Shown here: in pieces, positions 42,520 through 53,721 of the stretch
Layout: each line of letters begins with the position of its first letter
Position numbering within the stretch: the stretch's first letter is position 1
Origin: Paenibacillus sp.
GTDB taxonomy: Bacteria > Bacillota > Bacilli > Paenibacillales > Paenibacillaceae
Assembly: GCA_023512345.1 (NCBI GenBank)
Contig: JAILZT010000006.1
Span: forward strand, 62,001 to 126,000
Direction of reading: 5' to 3'
Length of the DNA stretch: 64,000 nt
The notes under the pieces: model-generated
What the model was told of the DNA's origin: nothing
Seen by the model: the letters and a program-made list of their open reading frames with translations, nothing else
Databases searched by the model: none
Made by a program: the position numbers and the translations under genes

Positions 42520-43242
42520 TTACCAAGGCCACTGATTTCCTTCCAGATCCAAATAGGCAGGCTCTTCTCCTAAGAATTTCTGTGCATCTTGGACAAGCAT
42601 CATAATTTTACCGGCAGATTCCTCTGGTGAAGTAGTAGCTTCCTCATTCTTTTGACCGCTCATATACGTCTGCAGCCAACCTGGGTGGAATACCATGACC
42701 TGACCGCCCATTCCTTTTAGATGATTATGCATTAAGGAGGATTGCATATTGAGCGCACTCTTAGACATGCAGTACCCATACATATTGATGCGTTGATTCC
42801 GGCTGATACTGCCTGCTTCTGAAGAGATATTGACGATCAGCTTCTGAGAGCTCTGCAGCAGCAGACCCATTAGTGCATTGCTAACCCGAAGTGCGCCTAA
42901 GGTATTGACGTTATACAATTGGCCCATAACCTCATAATCCAGTTCAACAAGCATTGTTGCATCATCATTCTTATGAATAATACCGGCGTTATTGACGATG
43001 AGATCTACGTGACTGGTTTTTCCAGCAATGAGACGGGCTGCATGCTTTACACTATCGTCGCTGCCGATATCCAGTGGAACAAGCTCTAGCTGCTTCGGAA
43101 ACTTTTCCTTTAATGTATTTAACTCTTCCGACTGCTCCATGTATTGTCCTGCAAATACCGTATAATCGTGCTCCAAAAGCCACTGCGAAATATAAAATCC
43201 CAAGCCCCGATCCGCACCCGTTACACATGCAACTTTTTTCAT
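42520..43242 (-). CDS. Short-chain dehydrogenase/reductase (SDR)
   Basis: Classical SDR of 240 residues: cofactor loop TGADRGLG, NNAG motif, and catalytic Ser plus YxxxK (Tyr-Cys-Met-Ser-Lys in GYCMSKSAL). Closest in style to carbonyl-reductase-like SDRs; substrate unknown. GGAG precedes the ATG. Divergent from an ArsR regulator 207 bases away, which may control it. Confidence 0.9.
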   Translation of the reverse strand: MKKVACVTGADRGLGFYISQWLLEHDYTVFAGQYMEQSEELNTLKEKFPKQLELVPLDIGSDDSVKHAARLIAGKTSHVDLIVNNAGIIHKNDDATMLVELDYEVMGQLYNVNTLGALRVSNALMGLLLQSSQKLIVNISSEAGSISRNQRINMYGYCMSKSALNMQSSLMHNHLKGMGGQVMVFHPGWLQTYMSGQKNEEATTSPEESAGKIMMLVQDAQKFLGEEPAYLDLEGNQWPW

Positions 43243-43383
43243 AACTTGGACACTCCTATCTATTAAAGGGCATAATTGCTTGATTGCATCTTCCTCACCT
43301 TAGCACGATGTAAGCGCTTTTTCAACGCTCCACATTTTCTCGCCGGAACCAAATAAATTCTTTGGTACGACCCTAAGCTTCCC

Positions 43384-43412
43384 TTGCTTTGTGTATCGAT
43401 ATATATTAATAT
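43384..43412 (+). promoter_or_regulatory. Possible promoter/operator of the ArsR gene
   Basis: TTGCTT (43384-43389), 17 bases, TAATAT (43407-43412). The -10 is embedded in the perfect palindrome ATATTAATAT (43403-43412), which could be an ArsR operator. Confidence 0.35.
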
Positions 43413-43449
43413 TACGAAAGTTTTTCTTAGGAGAGAGGGGCTGTTGCTA

Positions 43450-43734
43450 ATGGATAAAAATTTCAAGAAGTATGACAATGCCGCTGAGACACTTAAAGCC
43501 CTCGCCCATCCTGTACGTTTATGTATTGTAAAAGGGTTGCTGCAAAAGGGCTCATGTAATGTGAGTTTCATGCAGGAATGCTTAGATCTGCCTCAATCGA
43601 CGGTCTCTCAGCATTTGCAAAAACTGCGCACCTTCGGAATCGTAGAAACAGAGCGAAATGGACTGGAAGTTATATACTCGGTGAAGGACGACAAGGTTAA
43701 ACGTTTAGTAGAGTTATTTTGCGGAGAAGAGTGA
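43450..43734 (+). CDS. ArsR family transcriptional regulator (cysteine-containing)
   Basis: Winged-helix regulator of 94 residues with LKALAHPVRLCIVKGLL and recognition helix PQSTVSQHLQKLR. Four cysteines (25, 36, 44, 91); Cys36 and Cys44 flank the helix before the recognition helix, close to where ArsR/SmtB proteins bind metal, though the ELCVC motif itself is absent. ATG 43450 follows GAGGGG by about 9 bases; the upstream in-frame extension has no site. Convergent with the AraC gene (six bases apart), divergent from the SDR. Confidence 0.88.
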   Translation: MDKNFKKYDNAAETLKALAHPVRLCIVKGLLQKGSCNVSFMQECLDLPQSTVSQHLQKLRTFGIVETERNGLEVIYSVKDDKVKRLVELFCGEE

Positions 43735-43739
43735 TTTGT

Positions 43740-44564
43740 TCACTTTAATCCATGCAGTTGCTTGAACTGCTCCGGTGACATTCCAGTATATCGCTTGAAT
43801 TGGGCGCTGAAGTAACTTGGATGCTCGAAGCCAGCCATTTGTGCGATTTCCTGAATTCTTGTGCCGGTTTCCTTGAACATAAGCGCCTTGCTTAGATTGA
43901 CTCTTTCCTGATTCACGTACATCATGGGTCTTAGATTCAATATTTTTTTGAAAAGCAAACATAGATACTGCGGCGTAACCCCTGTGGTGTCCGCAAGTTC
44001 CTTAAGTGACAACGGCCTGTTCAAGTTTGCCTCAATATATCGAAGCACAGGTTCCAGTCGATCCAGTTGGCGGTCATGACTCTGAGATCCCGTGAACTGC
44101 TGGCTTAAATCAAGCAGAAGAGAATACAGTAATTTGGAGAACTCCATTTCTTGGCCCTCTTGTTTTGTTTCGGCTGCGTTAAGCATCCCCCAGATTTTCG
44201 ACAGCAGCATTTCTCCACTTACTTGGCTTACACCCGATCTGTGAATACCTCCATAAGCTAGAATGCGGGCGGCTTCACGTCCGTTAAAAGATACCCAAGC
44301 CAGCTCCCAAGGTTCACTCAGCGGTCTATAAACATGAGGTACACCCGGATATAAAATAAAAGCATTCCCAGGGCCAACCTTTATTCGGCTCCCCTCCACC
44401 TGCAACTCTCCTTCACCGCTAATCACTTGATGATATTGAAAGTCAGGAAATCCCTCCGCTCTCACCATCTCAGTCTGGTGATCCCAATAACCTACACTTG
44501 TTACATACACAGGCAATTCTGCCGTCTGCTCATCAACCTTACTGAAAATCATTTTACTTTCCAT
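43740..44564 (-). CDS. AraC family transcriptional regulator
   Basis: 274 residues: N-terminal cupin-like sugar-sensing domain (PGNAFILYPGVPHVYRP) and C-terminal double helix-turn-helix (SLKELADTTGVTPQYLCLLFKK and IQEIAQMAGFEHPSYFSAQFKRY). CGGAG precedes the ATG. It is divergent from lacZ across a 116-base gap, the classic layout for a sugar-responsive activator of the neighbouring hydrolase, so control of lacZ by a galactoside is inferred. Confidence 0.92.
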   Translation of the reverse strand: MESKMIFSKVDEQTAELPVYVTSVGYWDHQTEMVRAEGFPDFQYHQVISGEGELQVEGSRIKVGPGNAFILYPGVPHVYRPLSEPWELAWVSFNGREAARILAYGGIHRSGVSQVSGEMLLSKIWGMLNAAETKQEGQEMEFSKLLYSLLLDLSQQFTGSQSHDRQLDRLEPVLRYIEANLNRPLSLKELADTTGVTPQYLCLLFKKILNLRPMMYVNQERVNLSKALMFKETGTRIQEIAQMAGFEHPSYFSAQFKRYTGMSPEQFKQLHGLK

Positions 44565-44653
44565 AAAAACTCCGTTTCATATTGTTATAGTCACTTGAAA
44601 ATACTTGCATATAATTTAAGAAACCAGGCCTATATAATGTGAATATAATATAA

Positions 44654-47803
<3,150 letters not shown>

Positions 47804-47829
47804 GTAGGTTATCTAAGTATTAACAAAAA

Positions 47830-47876
47830 AGGGATGTCCCGTTAGCCATTAACATGGCTTTAGGGCATCCCTCTTT
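47830..47876 (+). terminator. Terminator of lacZ
   Basis: Compound hairpin: GGGATG / CATCCC outer arms and AGCCAT / ATGGCT inner arms around TAAC, followed by a short T-rich stretch, 27 bases after the stop codon. Confidence 0.75.
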
Positions 47877-48001
47877 ATCTATGTAAATATAGTTCATCTC
47901 CGTTATAGGAGTTCTACCTTCCTAATAGCCTCTGTTTTCTTTTTATAGTTATTTAGCGTTATACTATAATTCACATATTTGGTAAATAGGAGATGGAAAA
48001 A

Positions 48002-48412
48002 ATGAAAGTAATTAAGCTCTTATTAATTTCTAGTCTTTTAATAACACTAGTTGGTTGTTCAAATGGACCAGAAAAGGCTAAAAAAAATGGAGATGTGGTC
48101 TCTGATTTTGGTGTTGTAGGTAATATGTATAAACTAGATAAGTTTATCTTAGATACAGAGAGTAAGACTCAGTCAAAAGTTAATATTACTCGGTTTACAA
48201 AAGAAGGAGATCCAATATATATTCATCTTGATTTCAATGGAAGAGAAATACTGATGGAGAAAGATTCATCAAGAGATAAAAATGGAAAGGGAATAAAAAA
48301 GTTCATTTGCAAAAGTATCTCTAAGTTAGAGAAATCAGACGGTACACATTATGAAGTTGCTGATTGTCAACCTAATACAATAAGTGAACTACTCGTGTAC
48401 CAAAAGAAATAG
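48002..48412 (+). CDS. DUF4362 family lipoprotein
   Basis: 136 residues with a lipoprotein signal peptide ending ITLVGCSNG and a mature part starting KKNGDVVSDFGVVGNMYKLDKF, which I recognise as the DUF4362 pattern common in Bacillales; function unknown. AGGAG lies 9 bases before ATG 48002; ATG 47993 touches that site. The region is clearly more AT-rich than lacZ next door, suggesting later acquisition. Confidence 0.82.
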   Translation: MKVIKLLLISSLLITLVGCSNGPEKAKKNGDVVSDFGVVGNMYKLDKFILDTESKTQSKVNITRFTKEGDPIYIHLDFNGREILMEKDSSRDKNGKGIKKFICKSISKLEKSDGTHYEVADCQPNTISELLVYQKK

Positions 48413-48478
48413 AAGATTGAATGACCCATTGTAGTAAGAGAACCTGTAAGAATAACTAATAAACTGATAAAGCTATTT

Positions 48479-48674
48479 TTAATCCAAAAAATATTTCTCG
48501 ATATCTTTTATATCAACCATAAGGGTAATATCTTTAGCCCCTTGCAAATAGCTGAAATAATTAAAGGTTAAAACATTTCCGTTCTTCGATTTTAAATGTA
48601 GATTATCCCCATAATGAATATCAGTAATATCAGCTTAGACTGAAACAGACCAAAATTCGAATCATTTTTTTCAT
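48479..48674 (-). pseudogene. Remnant of a secreted-protein gene (frameshifted, internally deleted)
   Basis: On the minus strand a well-formed start (AAGGAG, 7 bases, ATG at 48674) encodes a signal-peptide-like MKKMIRILVCFSLS and then hits a stop. In the next frame an uninterrupted run of 52 codons (48634-48479), DITDIHYGDNLHLKS and on to DIEKYFLD before a stop, has sensible amino acid content. Together they look like the two ends of a small exported or lipoprotein gene joined by deletion and frameshift. The parent family is not identified. Confidence 0.6.
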
Positions 48675-48830
48675 GTGATTTCTCCTTTATGTAATAGAGT
48701 TCATTTTTCTCATTAATTATCCATTTATTTCAATTGGAAAGATGGATAATTTATACTCCACATTTAGCTGCTTGTATTATCAAATAAAAGCCCCCTATAA
48801 AATGTTTATTTGTAAGCCAGCCTAATAAAT

Positions 48831-48859
48831 CAAAAATAAGCCGGGGCATCAACCCCGGC
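48831..48859 (-). terminator. Terminator of the 61-aa membrane protein gene
   Basis: GCCGGGG / CCCCGGC arms with a 6-base loop and a leftward TTATTTTTG tail, 18 bases after the stop codon. Confidence 0.85.
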
Positions 48860-48876
48860 CTATACTCTGTACCCAT

Positions 48877-49062
48877 TTACTTCTTCTTACTTCCTCTACT
48901 AAAGCTCCAAACAGCCATACAGCAGCCTGCCATTCCGACACCAAGCATTATGGTCTGCAACACACCCAATAAGGTTGAATCTTCGGGATGAATCTGGGTG
49001 CTGAGCAAAATTAACAATGCCGAAGCTGCTAGTAGAGCCCCTGGTCTATTCTTCTTATTCAC
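48877..49062 (-). CDS. Small two-helix membrane protein (61 aa)
   Basis: 61 residues with a basic N terminus, two hydrophobic helices (about 8-22 and 31-52) and a basic C-terminal tail SRGSKKK. Start GTG 49062 lies 10 bases after GGAGG. It is paralogous to the small protein at 55540-55734: the C-terminal 32 residues align without gaps, including the pattern GxGxxGxxxAxxxFxR. Function unknown. It lies 62 bases downstream of the TetR gene in the same direction and has its own terminator. Confidence 0.75.
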   Translation of the reverse strand: MNKKNRPGALLAASALLILLSTQIHPEDSTLLGVLQTIMLGVGMAGCCMAVWSFSRGSKKK

Positions 49063-49124
49063 AGTGCATTTTCCTCCCTCTCAATAAATAACACTCTTCA
49101 AATGAATCATTCCATTAAAAGCTC

Positions 49125-49697
49125 TCAATCTAGAGTATTGAGTATGGTTTGAATAATATTTGATAATTTTCGTTGGTCCGTTGCTGTTTTCACCATGGTA
49201 CGCAGTCCTAACCAAGCATTCAATAAATATTGAGAAACAACTTCTGGCTCCAGTGAAGCTTTAAGCTCCCCTCTTTGCTGGCCAGTCTGAACGAGGTCAT
49301 ATAACAATTCCTCCATTTTTGAATAGCTGTCTTCAACAAGAGAGGCAACTTCGGGATCTAGTACCCCCAGCTCAACACCCGAGTTAACAATTAAGCATCC
49401 TTGAGGTTCTCCTTCTTTTCTTATCGAGGACTCTAAGAATTGCCGGATCAATTCTTTTACCGGTTCTTGCCTATCAACCAAGAACCTCATTTTCTTGTTT
49501 TGAGTTGACTCATACCGTTGTAATGCTTTCATATATAAAGTGTGCTTATCTCCAAAAGTGTCATAGATACTTCTTCTGTGGATTCCCATATAGTTCACTA
49601 AATCTTGCATTGAAGTTTTCTCATACCCTTGCATCCAAAACAGTTGAATTGCTTTATCTAGCACTTCATTTATTTCAAATTCTTTGGTTCTTGCCAA
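49125..49697 (-). CDS. TetR family transcriptional regulator
   Basis: 190 residues: N-terminal helix-turn-helix (DKAIQLFWMQGYEKTSMQDLV, then GIHRRSIYDTFGDK) and a helical ligand domain. The start is TTG 49697, 6 bases after GAGGTG; translation then begins MARTKEFEI, usual for this subgroup. It lies 126 bases downstream of the old-yellow-enzyme gene, an association reminiscent of NemR-NemA, but with its own promoter containing a palindrome. Confidence 0.9.
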   Translation of the reverse strand: MARTKEFEINEVLDKAIQLFWMQGYEKTSMQDLVNYMGIHRRSIYDTFGDKHTLYMKALQRYESTQNKKMRFLVDRQEPVKELIRQFLESSIRKEGEPQGCLIVNSGVELGVLDPEVASLVEDSYSKMEELLYDLVQTGQQRGELKASLEPEVVSQYLLNAWLGLRTMVKTATDQRKLSNIIQTILNTLD

Positions 49698-49717
49698 TCT
49701 AATCACCTCAATCAATC

Positions 49718-49746
49718 ATTATACATTTTAGTGACTAATCTGCAAA
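49718..49746 (-). promoter_or_regulatory. Promoter and operator-like palindrome of the TetR gene
   Basis: On the minus strand TTTGCA (49741-49746), a 17-base spacer and a perfect TATAAT (49718-49723). The spacer contains the palindrome TTAGTCACTAA (49728-49738), well placed for autorepression. Confidence 0.6.
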
Positions 49747-49823
49747 CTAAAGTGTAAAACGCCAAATAAAATCAAGCGAGGTGCTTGATTTTATTTGTCA
49801 CATCTTTTAAATGTATTTTGCGA

Positions 49824-50903
49824 TCACTTGTCCACAGATTCCAATTCTTTCAGTGTAGGATAGTCAGTATAACCTTTGCTTCCTATCCCGAAAAAGGTTG
49901 TAGGATCTGCTTCATTTAATGGAGCTCCCGATTTAAGCCGCTCTACTAAATCCGGATTAGCTAATGACCATACACCGACGGGTACCATATCAGCCAGGCC
50001 ATTATCAAGATCGATACTTAGATCTTCCAGAGCACGCCCAGCCCGATTGACTAATAGTGGATTAGTCCAAATGGAACGAATATCATGGATCAGTTTTTCG
50101 TTTCCAAGATGCATGACATGGAGGTAAGCTAAATCCAGTTGAGCTAACTCTTTTACAAGGTAGAGATACAGCTCAGGGCCTTGTTCACCATCTTGAATTC
50201 CCCCTAGAGGTGTCCCTGGCGAAATACGGAAGCCTGTTCTTTCTGCTCCAATCTCTTCGACAACGGCTTTGGTGACTTCAATCGCGAAGCGAGCACGATT
50301 TTCTATAGATCCCCCATACTCATCCGTCCGAGTATTCGAATTTTCTCCGATAAATTGATTAATGAGATATCCATTTGCTCCATGAATTTCAACGCCATCC
50401 GCACCGGCTTCAATAGCCGCTGCTGCTGCTTTTCGGTAATCGGCAATGGTCGTTTGAATATCCTCTTTACTTAACTCCCGGGGAACGGGTATGTCCTGCA
50501 TTCCAGTGGCTGTAAACATTTGAACACCGGGTGCAATTGCAGATGGTGCAACGGGTTGACGATGATGGGGTGTATTGTCGGGATGCGACATACGACCGGC
50601 ATGCATTAATTGGATATACATAAATCCACCTGCTTCATGCACTGCATCCGAAACCTTCCTCCAACCTTTTATATGCTGTTCAGTATAGATTCCCGGTGAC
50701 CATAAGTATCCTTGACCATCATCAGAAGGCTGTGCTCCTTCCGTAATAAGGAGTCCCATCGATGCTCTTTGAGCATAATAAAGGGAGCCTAGTTCTCCCG
50801 GTGTGCCATCTTCTTGCGCTCTGCTGCGTGTCATTGGTGCCATCGCTAAGCGATGTGGTAATTCCATATTCCCAATTTTCGTTTTACTCCACAATTTGTC
50901 CAT
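49824..50903 (-). CDS. Old yellow enzyme-type FMN ene-reductase (NemA-like)
   Basis: NADPH-dependent flavoenzyme reducing activated C=C bonds or nitro compounds. 359 residues, a full OYE barrel: PMTRSRAQEDG, HGANGYLINQF, YGGSIENRARF and a C-terminal ARG-like VNRAGRALED. Similar to NemA/XenB-type alkene reductases used against reactive electrophiles. GGAG precedes ATG 50903. It follows the SDR gene by 44 bases and precedes the TetR gene, so the three form one gene row. Confidence 0.92.
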   Translation of the reverse strand: MDKLWSKTKIGNMELPHRLAMAPMTRSRAQEDGTPGELGSLYYAQRASMGLLITEGAQPSDDGQGYLWSPGIYTEQHIKGWRKVSDAVHEAGGFMYIQLMHAGRMSHPDNTPHHRQPVAPSAIAPGVQMFTATGMQDIPVPRELSKEDIQTTIADYRKAAAAAIEAGADGVEIHGANGYLINQFIGENSNTRTDEYGGSIENRARFAIEVTKAVVEEIGAERTGFRISPGTPLGGIQDGEQGPELYLYLVKELAQLDLAYLHVMHLGNEKLIHDIRSIWTNPLLVNRAGRALEDLSIDLDNGLADMVPVGVWSLANPDLVERLKSGAPLNEADPTTFFGIGSKGYTDYPTLKELESVDK

Positions 50904-50947
50904 TCTAAACTCTCCTCTATAATTTAAATTAACAGCAAAATTAGTTA

Positions 50948-51646
50948 TTAAGAAAGATGTGGGTATAGTGCAGGAACGCCACCTGCAAGTCCACCTTGTA
51001 TCATTCGACTGGTATCATCCGCAAGAATTTCAAAGCTGCCAGATTCTATGCCATCAATAGCTATTTTTGCGATATCTGAAGGGTTCGATTTGGGGGCATC
51101 TAAGCCGGATGTCATGTCTGTCTCCATAAAGCCTACATGTAATCCTGCTACTCTAACATTATGAGGATACAGATTTAAACGTAAATCGTTCGTCAATGCC
51201 CATGCTGCAGCCTTCGCAGCTGTATAAGCACCCGCAGTTCCCGAACTAAACCAAGATAATGCGGAAAGAATATTCAAAATCGATCCTCCCCCGTTTTTTT
51301 CAATGATCGGTGCAAAAGAACGAACCATGGATAGCGTACCGAAGAAATGAGTATCGAATTCAAGCTGTATTTTTTCCACATCCCCTTCAAGTAAAGAGGC
51401 GCCTGTAGCTGATCCTGCATTATTGATTAAAAGAGTAACATCCTCAGCGACCCTAGCAGCTGCTGCAACCTCTTGAGGGTTGGTAATATCAAGCTTTACA
51501 GGTATAACGCCTGGAATATCAATAGTCTCCGGATTTCTTGCAGCAGCATAAACCTTAGCTCCTCTAGATAGAAGTTCAAGGGTGAGCTGGCGGCCAAAAC
51601 CTCGGTTCGCTCCAGTGACAAATGCGACTTGTTCAGAAATATTCAT
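50948..51646 (-). CDS. Short-chain dehydrogenase/reductase (SDR)
   Basis: Classical SDR of 232 residues with TGANRGFG, NNAGSATG and catalytic YTAAK. Substrate unknown. AAAGGAG precedes the ATG. First gene of a row with the old yellow enzyme and TetR; its upstream region contains AGAACGATC-type palindromes. Confidence 0.9.
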   Translation of the reverse strand: MNISEQVAFVTGANRGFGRQLTLELLSRGAKVYAAARNPETIDIPGVIPVKLDITNPQEVAAAARVAEDVTLLINNAGSATGASLLEGDVEKIQLEFDTHFFGTLSMVRSFAPIIEKNGGGSILNILSALSWFSSGTAGAYTAAKAAAWALTNDLRLNLYPHNVRVAGLHVGFMETDMTSGLDAPKSNPSDIAKIAIDGIESGSFEILADDTSRMIQGGLAGGVPALYPHLS

Positions 51647-51694
51647 TGTATTAGCTCCTTTTATTCATTATTTAAGTACAATTTCCCACTATAC

Positions 51695-51881
51695 GAGAAC
51701 GATCATTCTAAGAAATGTAAAATAATAGACCATTTATGAAGGTAATCCTGATGAAGGAAAGAGAAACAATTCAAGAACGATCATACTAGAAAATTCAAAG
51801 GGAAAACATTCTCTTCGAATTCTTTGCTCCTTGCCATTCTATTCCCTCCCTGTTATTCAACATAACATATTGAGAACGATC
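51695..51881. promoter_or_regulatory. Three AGAACGATC boxes upstream of the SDR-OYE genes
   Basis: AGAACGATCATTCT (51695-51708) is a near-perfect 14-base palindrome. AGAACGATCATACT (51774-51787) is a second copy with one more mismatch, and a half-site GAGAACGATC is at 51872-51881. They lie in the 279-base gap between two leftward gene rows. Spacing and symmetry fit a TetR-family operator; which regulator binds is not known. Confidence 0.6.
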
Positions 51882-51925
51882 GGTAAAGAATTTTTAATGG
51901 CCCTATAAATTTAACTATTCTCGTA

Positions 51926-52702
51926 TTACTTTGATTTAAGAAGCATTTGACCCCAAGTATGCGTGATGAAATCCGGAGCGAACTTCATGGAAAAGCGCAT
52001 AACTTTCGTAAAACCGGCATTTACGCGTATTTTGTTGTTTTCCATCCCTTTAACACCGACATTAACAAGTTTTGCTAATGGCAAAGAAATCATCTTATTC
52101 AAGAAACCTTCGTCAAAGGTGTCCGTGAGATTGGTTTCAGAAATAACAGGTGGACAAAGTTCCATCACATGAATGTTTTTTCCTTTAGCCCGGATTTGCT
52201 CACGTAATGCATCACTGAACATATGAATCCCAGCCTTCGTTGCAGAATAAGCCGGTGCGTTGGCAACTGTAATATTAGCAAGTAGTGAACTAACGTTAAC
52301 AATCATTGCCTCCTTTTGTTGGGCTAACAGTGGCAGCAAAGCCTTGGTGATATAGATTGTTCCATTCAAATTTGTGGCGATTTCAGCGGTAAGATGCTCG
52401 TAGGTAACTGCTTCATCAAACAAGTCAAATTCGTGTATAATACCAGCACTATTAAAAATAACATCCAGTTTCGGGTAGTGAATCCTTAGTTCTTTAGCAA
52501 GCTGCTCCACGCTTTTGGGATCACTAACATCTGCCGCCATCCCAATAAGTCCGGGATTGTTCTTTACGATCTGGTCCATTCGTTGTTGCGAGCGCCCCGT
52601 TATGATCACGGTATTTCCCATGTCGAGAAAACGTTTAGCATAAGCAAAGCCAATGCCAGAAGTACCGCCAGTCACCAATATTGTTCTATTTTTTAATTTC
52701 AT
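51926..52702 (-). CDS. Short-chain dehydrogenase, DltE-like
   Basis: SDR of 258 residues in the DltE/YdfG-like group: TGGTSGIG cofactor loop, NSAGI, catalytic YSATK, and the long C-terminal tail typical of DltE-type proteins. Substrate unknown. Its ATG overlaps the stop of the upstream MDR gene by four bases, so it is the last gene of a tight three-gene operon. Confidence 0.9.
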   Translation of the reverse strand: MKLKNRTILVTGGTSGIGFAYAKRFLDMGNTVIITGRSQQRMDQIVKNNPGLIGMAADVSDPKSVEQLAKELRIHYPKLDVIFNSAGIIHEFDLFDEAVTYEHLTAEIATNLNGTIYITKALLPLLAQQKEAMIVNVSSLLANITVANAPAYSATKAGIHMFSDALREQIRAKGKNIHVMELCPPVISETNLTDTFDEGFLNKMISLPLAKLVNVGVKGMENNKIRVNAGFTKVMRFSMKFAPDFITHTWGQMLLKSK

Positions 52703-53709
52703 TCTTCATCATCTACTTTCAATATGACTTTCCCTTGGCTATGCCCTGTCGCAATTTTAGCAATCGCAGCATTCGCTTGGTCAAAGGGGTACACAGAATC
52801 AATCACTGGCGTAATGTTTGCTTCTTCAAGATACTTTGCGAAAGCTGCTAATTGCTGACCATTCGGCTGCACGTATATGAAGTCATAACTTTTTCTTTGT
52901 GACTTGGCAAGCCCATCAAAAGGTGCCCCCAGTAAAGTGAAAAGAATCCTCTTCCCCGTTGACCAATGTGCGTTTTGACTAGCGAAACGGGCATTGGGGC
53001 CAGCGTTTAACGACAGTAATTTCCCACCTGACTTCAGTATCTTCATTTGTTTAAAAACTCCGCTAGCACCTCGGGTATCAATCACATAATCATAGTCTGC
53101 CAGTATCTCGGTATAGTCCTGGGTAGTATAGTCGATAAACTTATCTGCCCCGAGTCGCTCCGCCAAGGCCCGCGCTGATCTACTCCCACTAACTGTCACA
53201 AACAGTCCTTGTGACTTCGCGTAAGGAACAGCAATCTGCCCAAAGCCCCCCGTACCACCAGAGATGAATAATTTACCTTCTTGCTGAACATCTAGGATAG
53301 CTAGCGCCTGAACCACCGTTAAAGCAGACAGTGGCACTGCCGCTGCTTCGCTAAAGGATAAATGGACTGGTTTCTTAGCAACAATCGCTGCATCCACTGC
53401 AACATATTCAGCAAACGCTCCCATCTTGTCTAGCGGTGGCATAGTATACACGTGATCACCCACCTTAAAATCCAAGACATCGGTACCGACTTCGACTACA
53501 ACTCCGGATAGATCGTTGCCCAGAGTCAATGGAAAGTCGTAATGATCAAACAACTTAACTTTGCCTGTGATCGCCAAGACAAGATGTGGATCAACACCAG
53601 CTGCCTTAATTTTGATTAGCACCTGAGTTGGTGTGATTGATGGAACATCGACTGTGTTGATTTGTGCTGCCAATATTTTGGAGTACCGTGAGATTTGTGC
53701 AGCCTTCAT
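52699..53709 (-). CDS. MDR-family quinone oxidoreductase-like protein
   Basis: Zinc-independent medium-chain dehydrogenase of 336 residues, NADPH-dependent: LGNDLSGVVVEVG, then the dinucleotide loop SGGTGGFGQIAV. No catalytic zinc cysteines. Such enzymes reduce quinones or enals. It is about 50% similar over its length to the gene just upstream, so the two are likely tandem duplicates. Overlaps the SDR gene by four bases. Confidence 0.9.
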   Translation of the reverse strand: MKAAQISRYSKILAAQINTVDVPSITPTQVLIKIKAAGVDPHLVLAITGKVKLFDHYDFPLTLGNDLSGVVVEVGTDVLDFKVGDHVYTMPPLDKMGAFAEYVAVDAAIVAKKPVHLSFSEAAAVPLSALTVVQALAILDVQQEGKLFISGGTGGFGQIAVPYAKSQGLFVTVSGSRSARALAERLGADKFIDYTTQDYTEILADYDYVIDTRGASGVFKQMKILKSGGKLLSLNAGPNARFASQNAHWSTGKRILFTLLGAPFDGLAKSQRKSYDFIYVQPNGQQLAAFAKYLEEANITPVIDSVYPFDQANAAIAKIATGHSQGKVILKVDDEE

Positions 53710-53721
53710 AGGGTACTCTCC

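Noticed and set aside
51647..51925. Small coding gene in the gap between the two leftward redox gene rows
   Set aside because: No open frame with a start signal; the gap is explained by regulatory palindromes.
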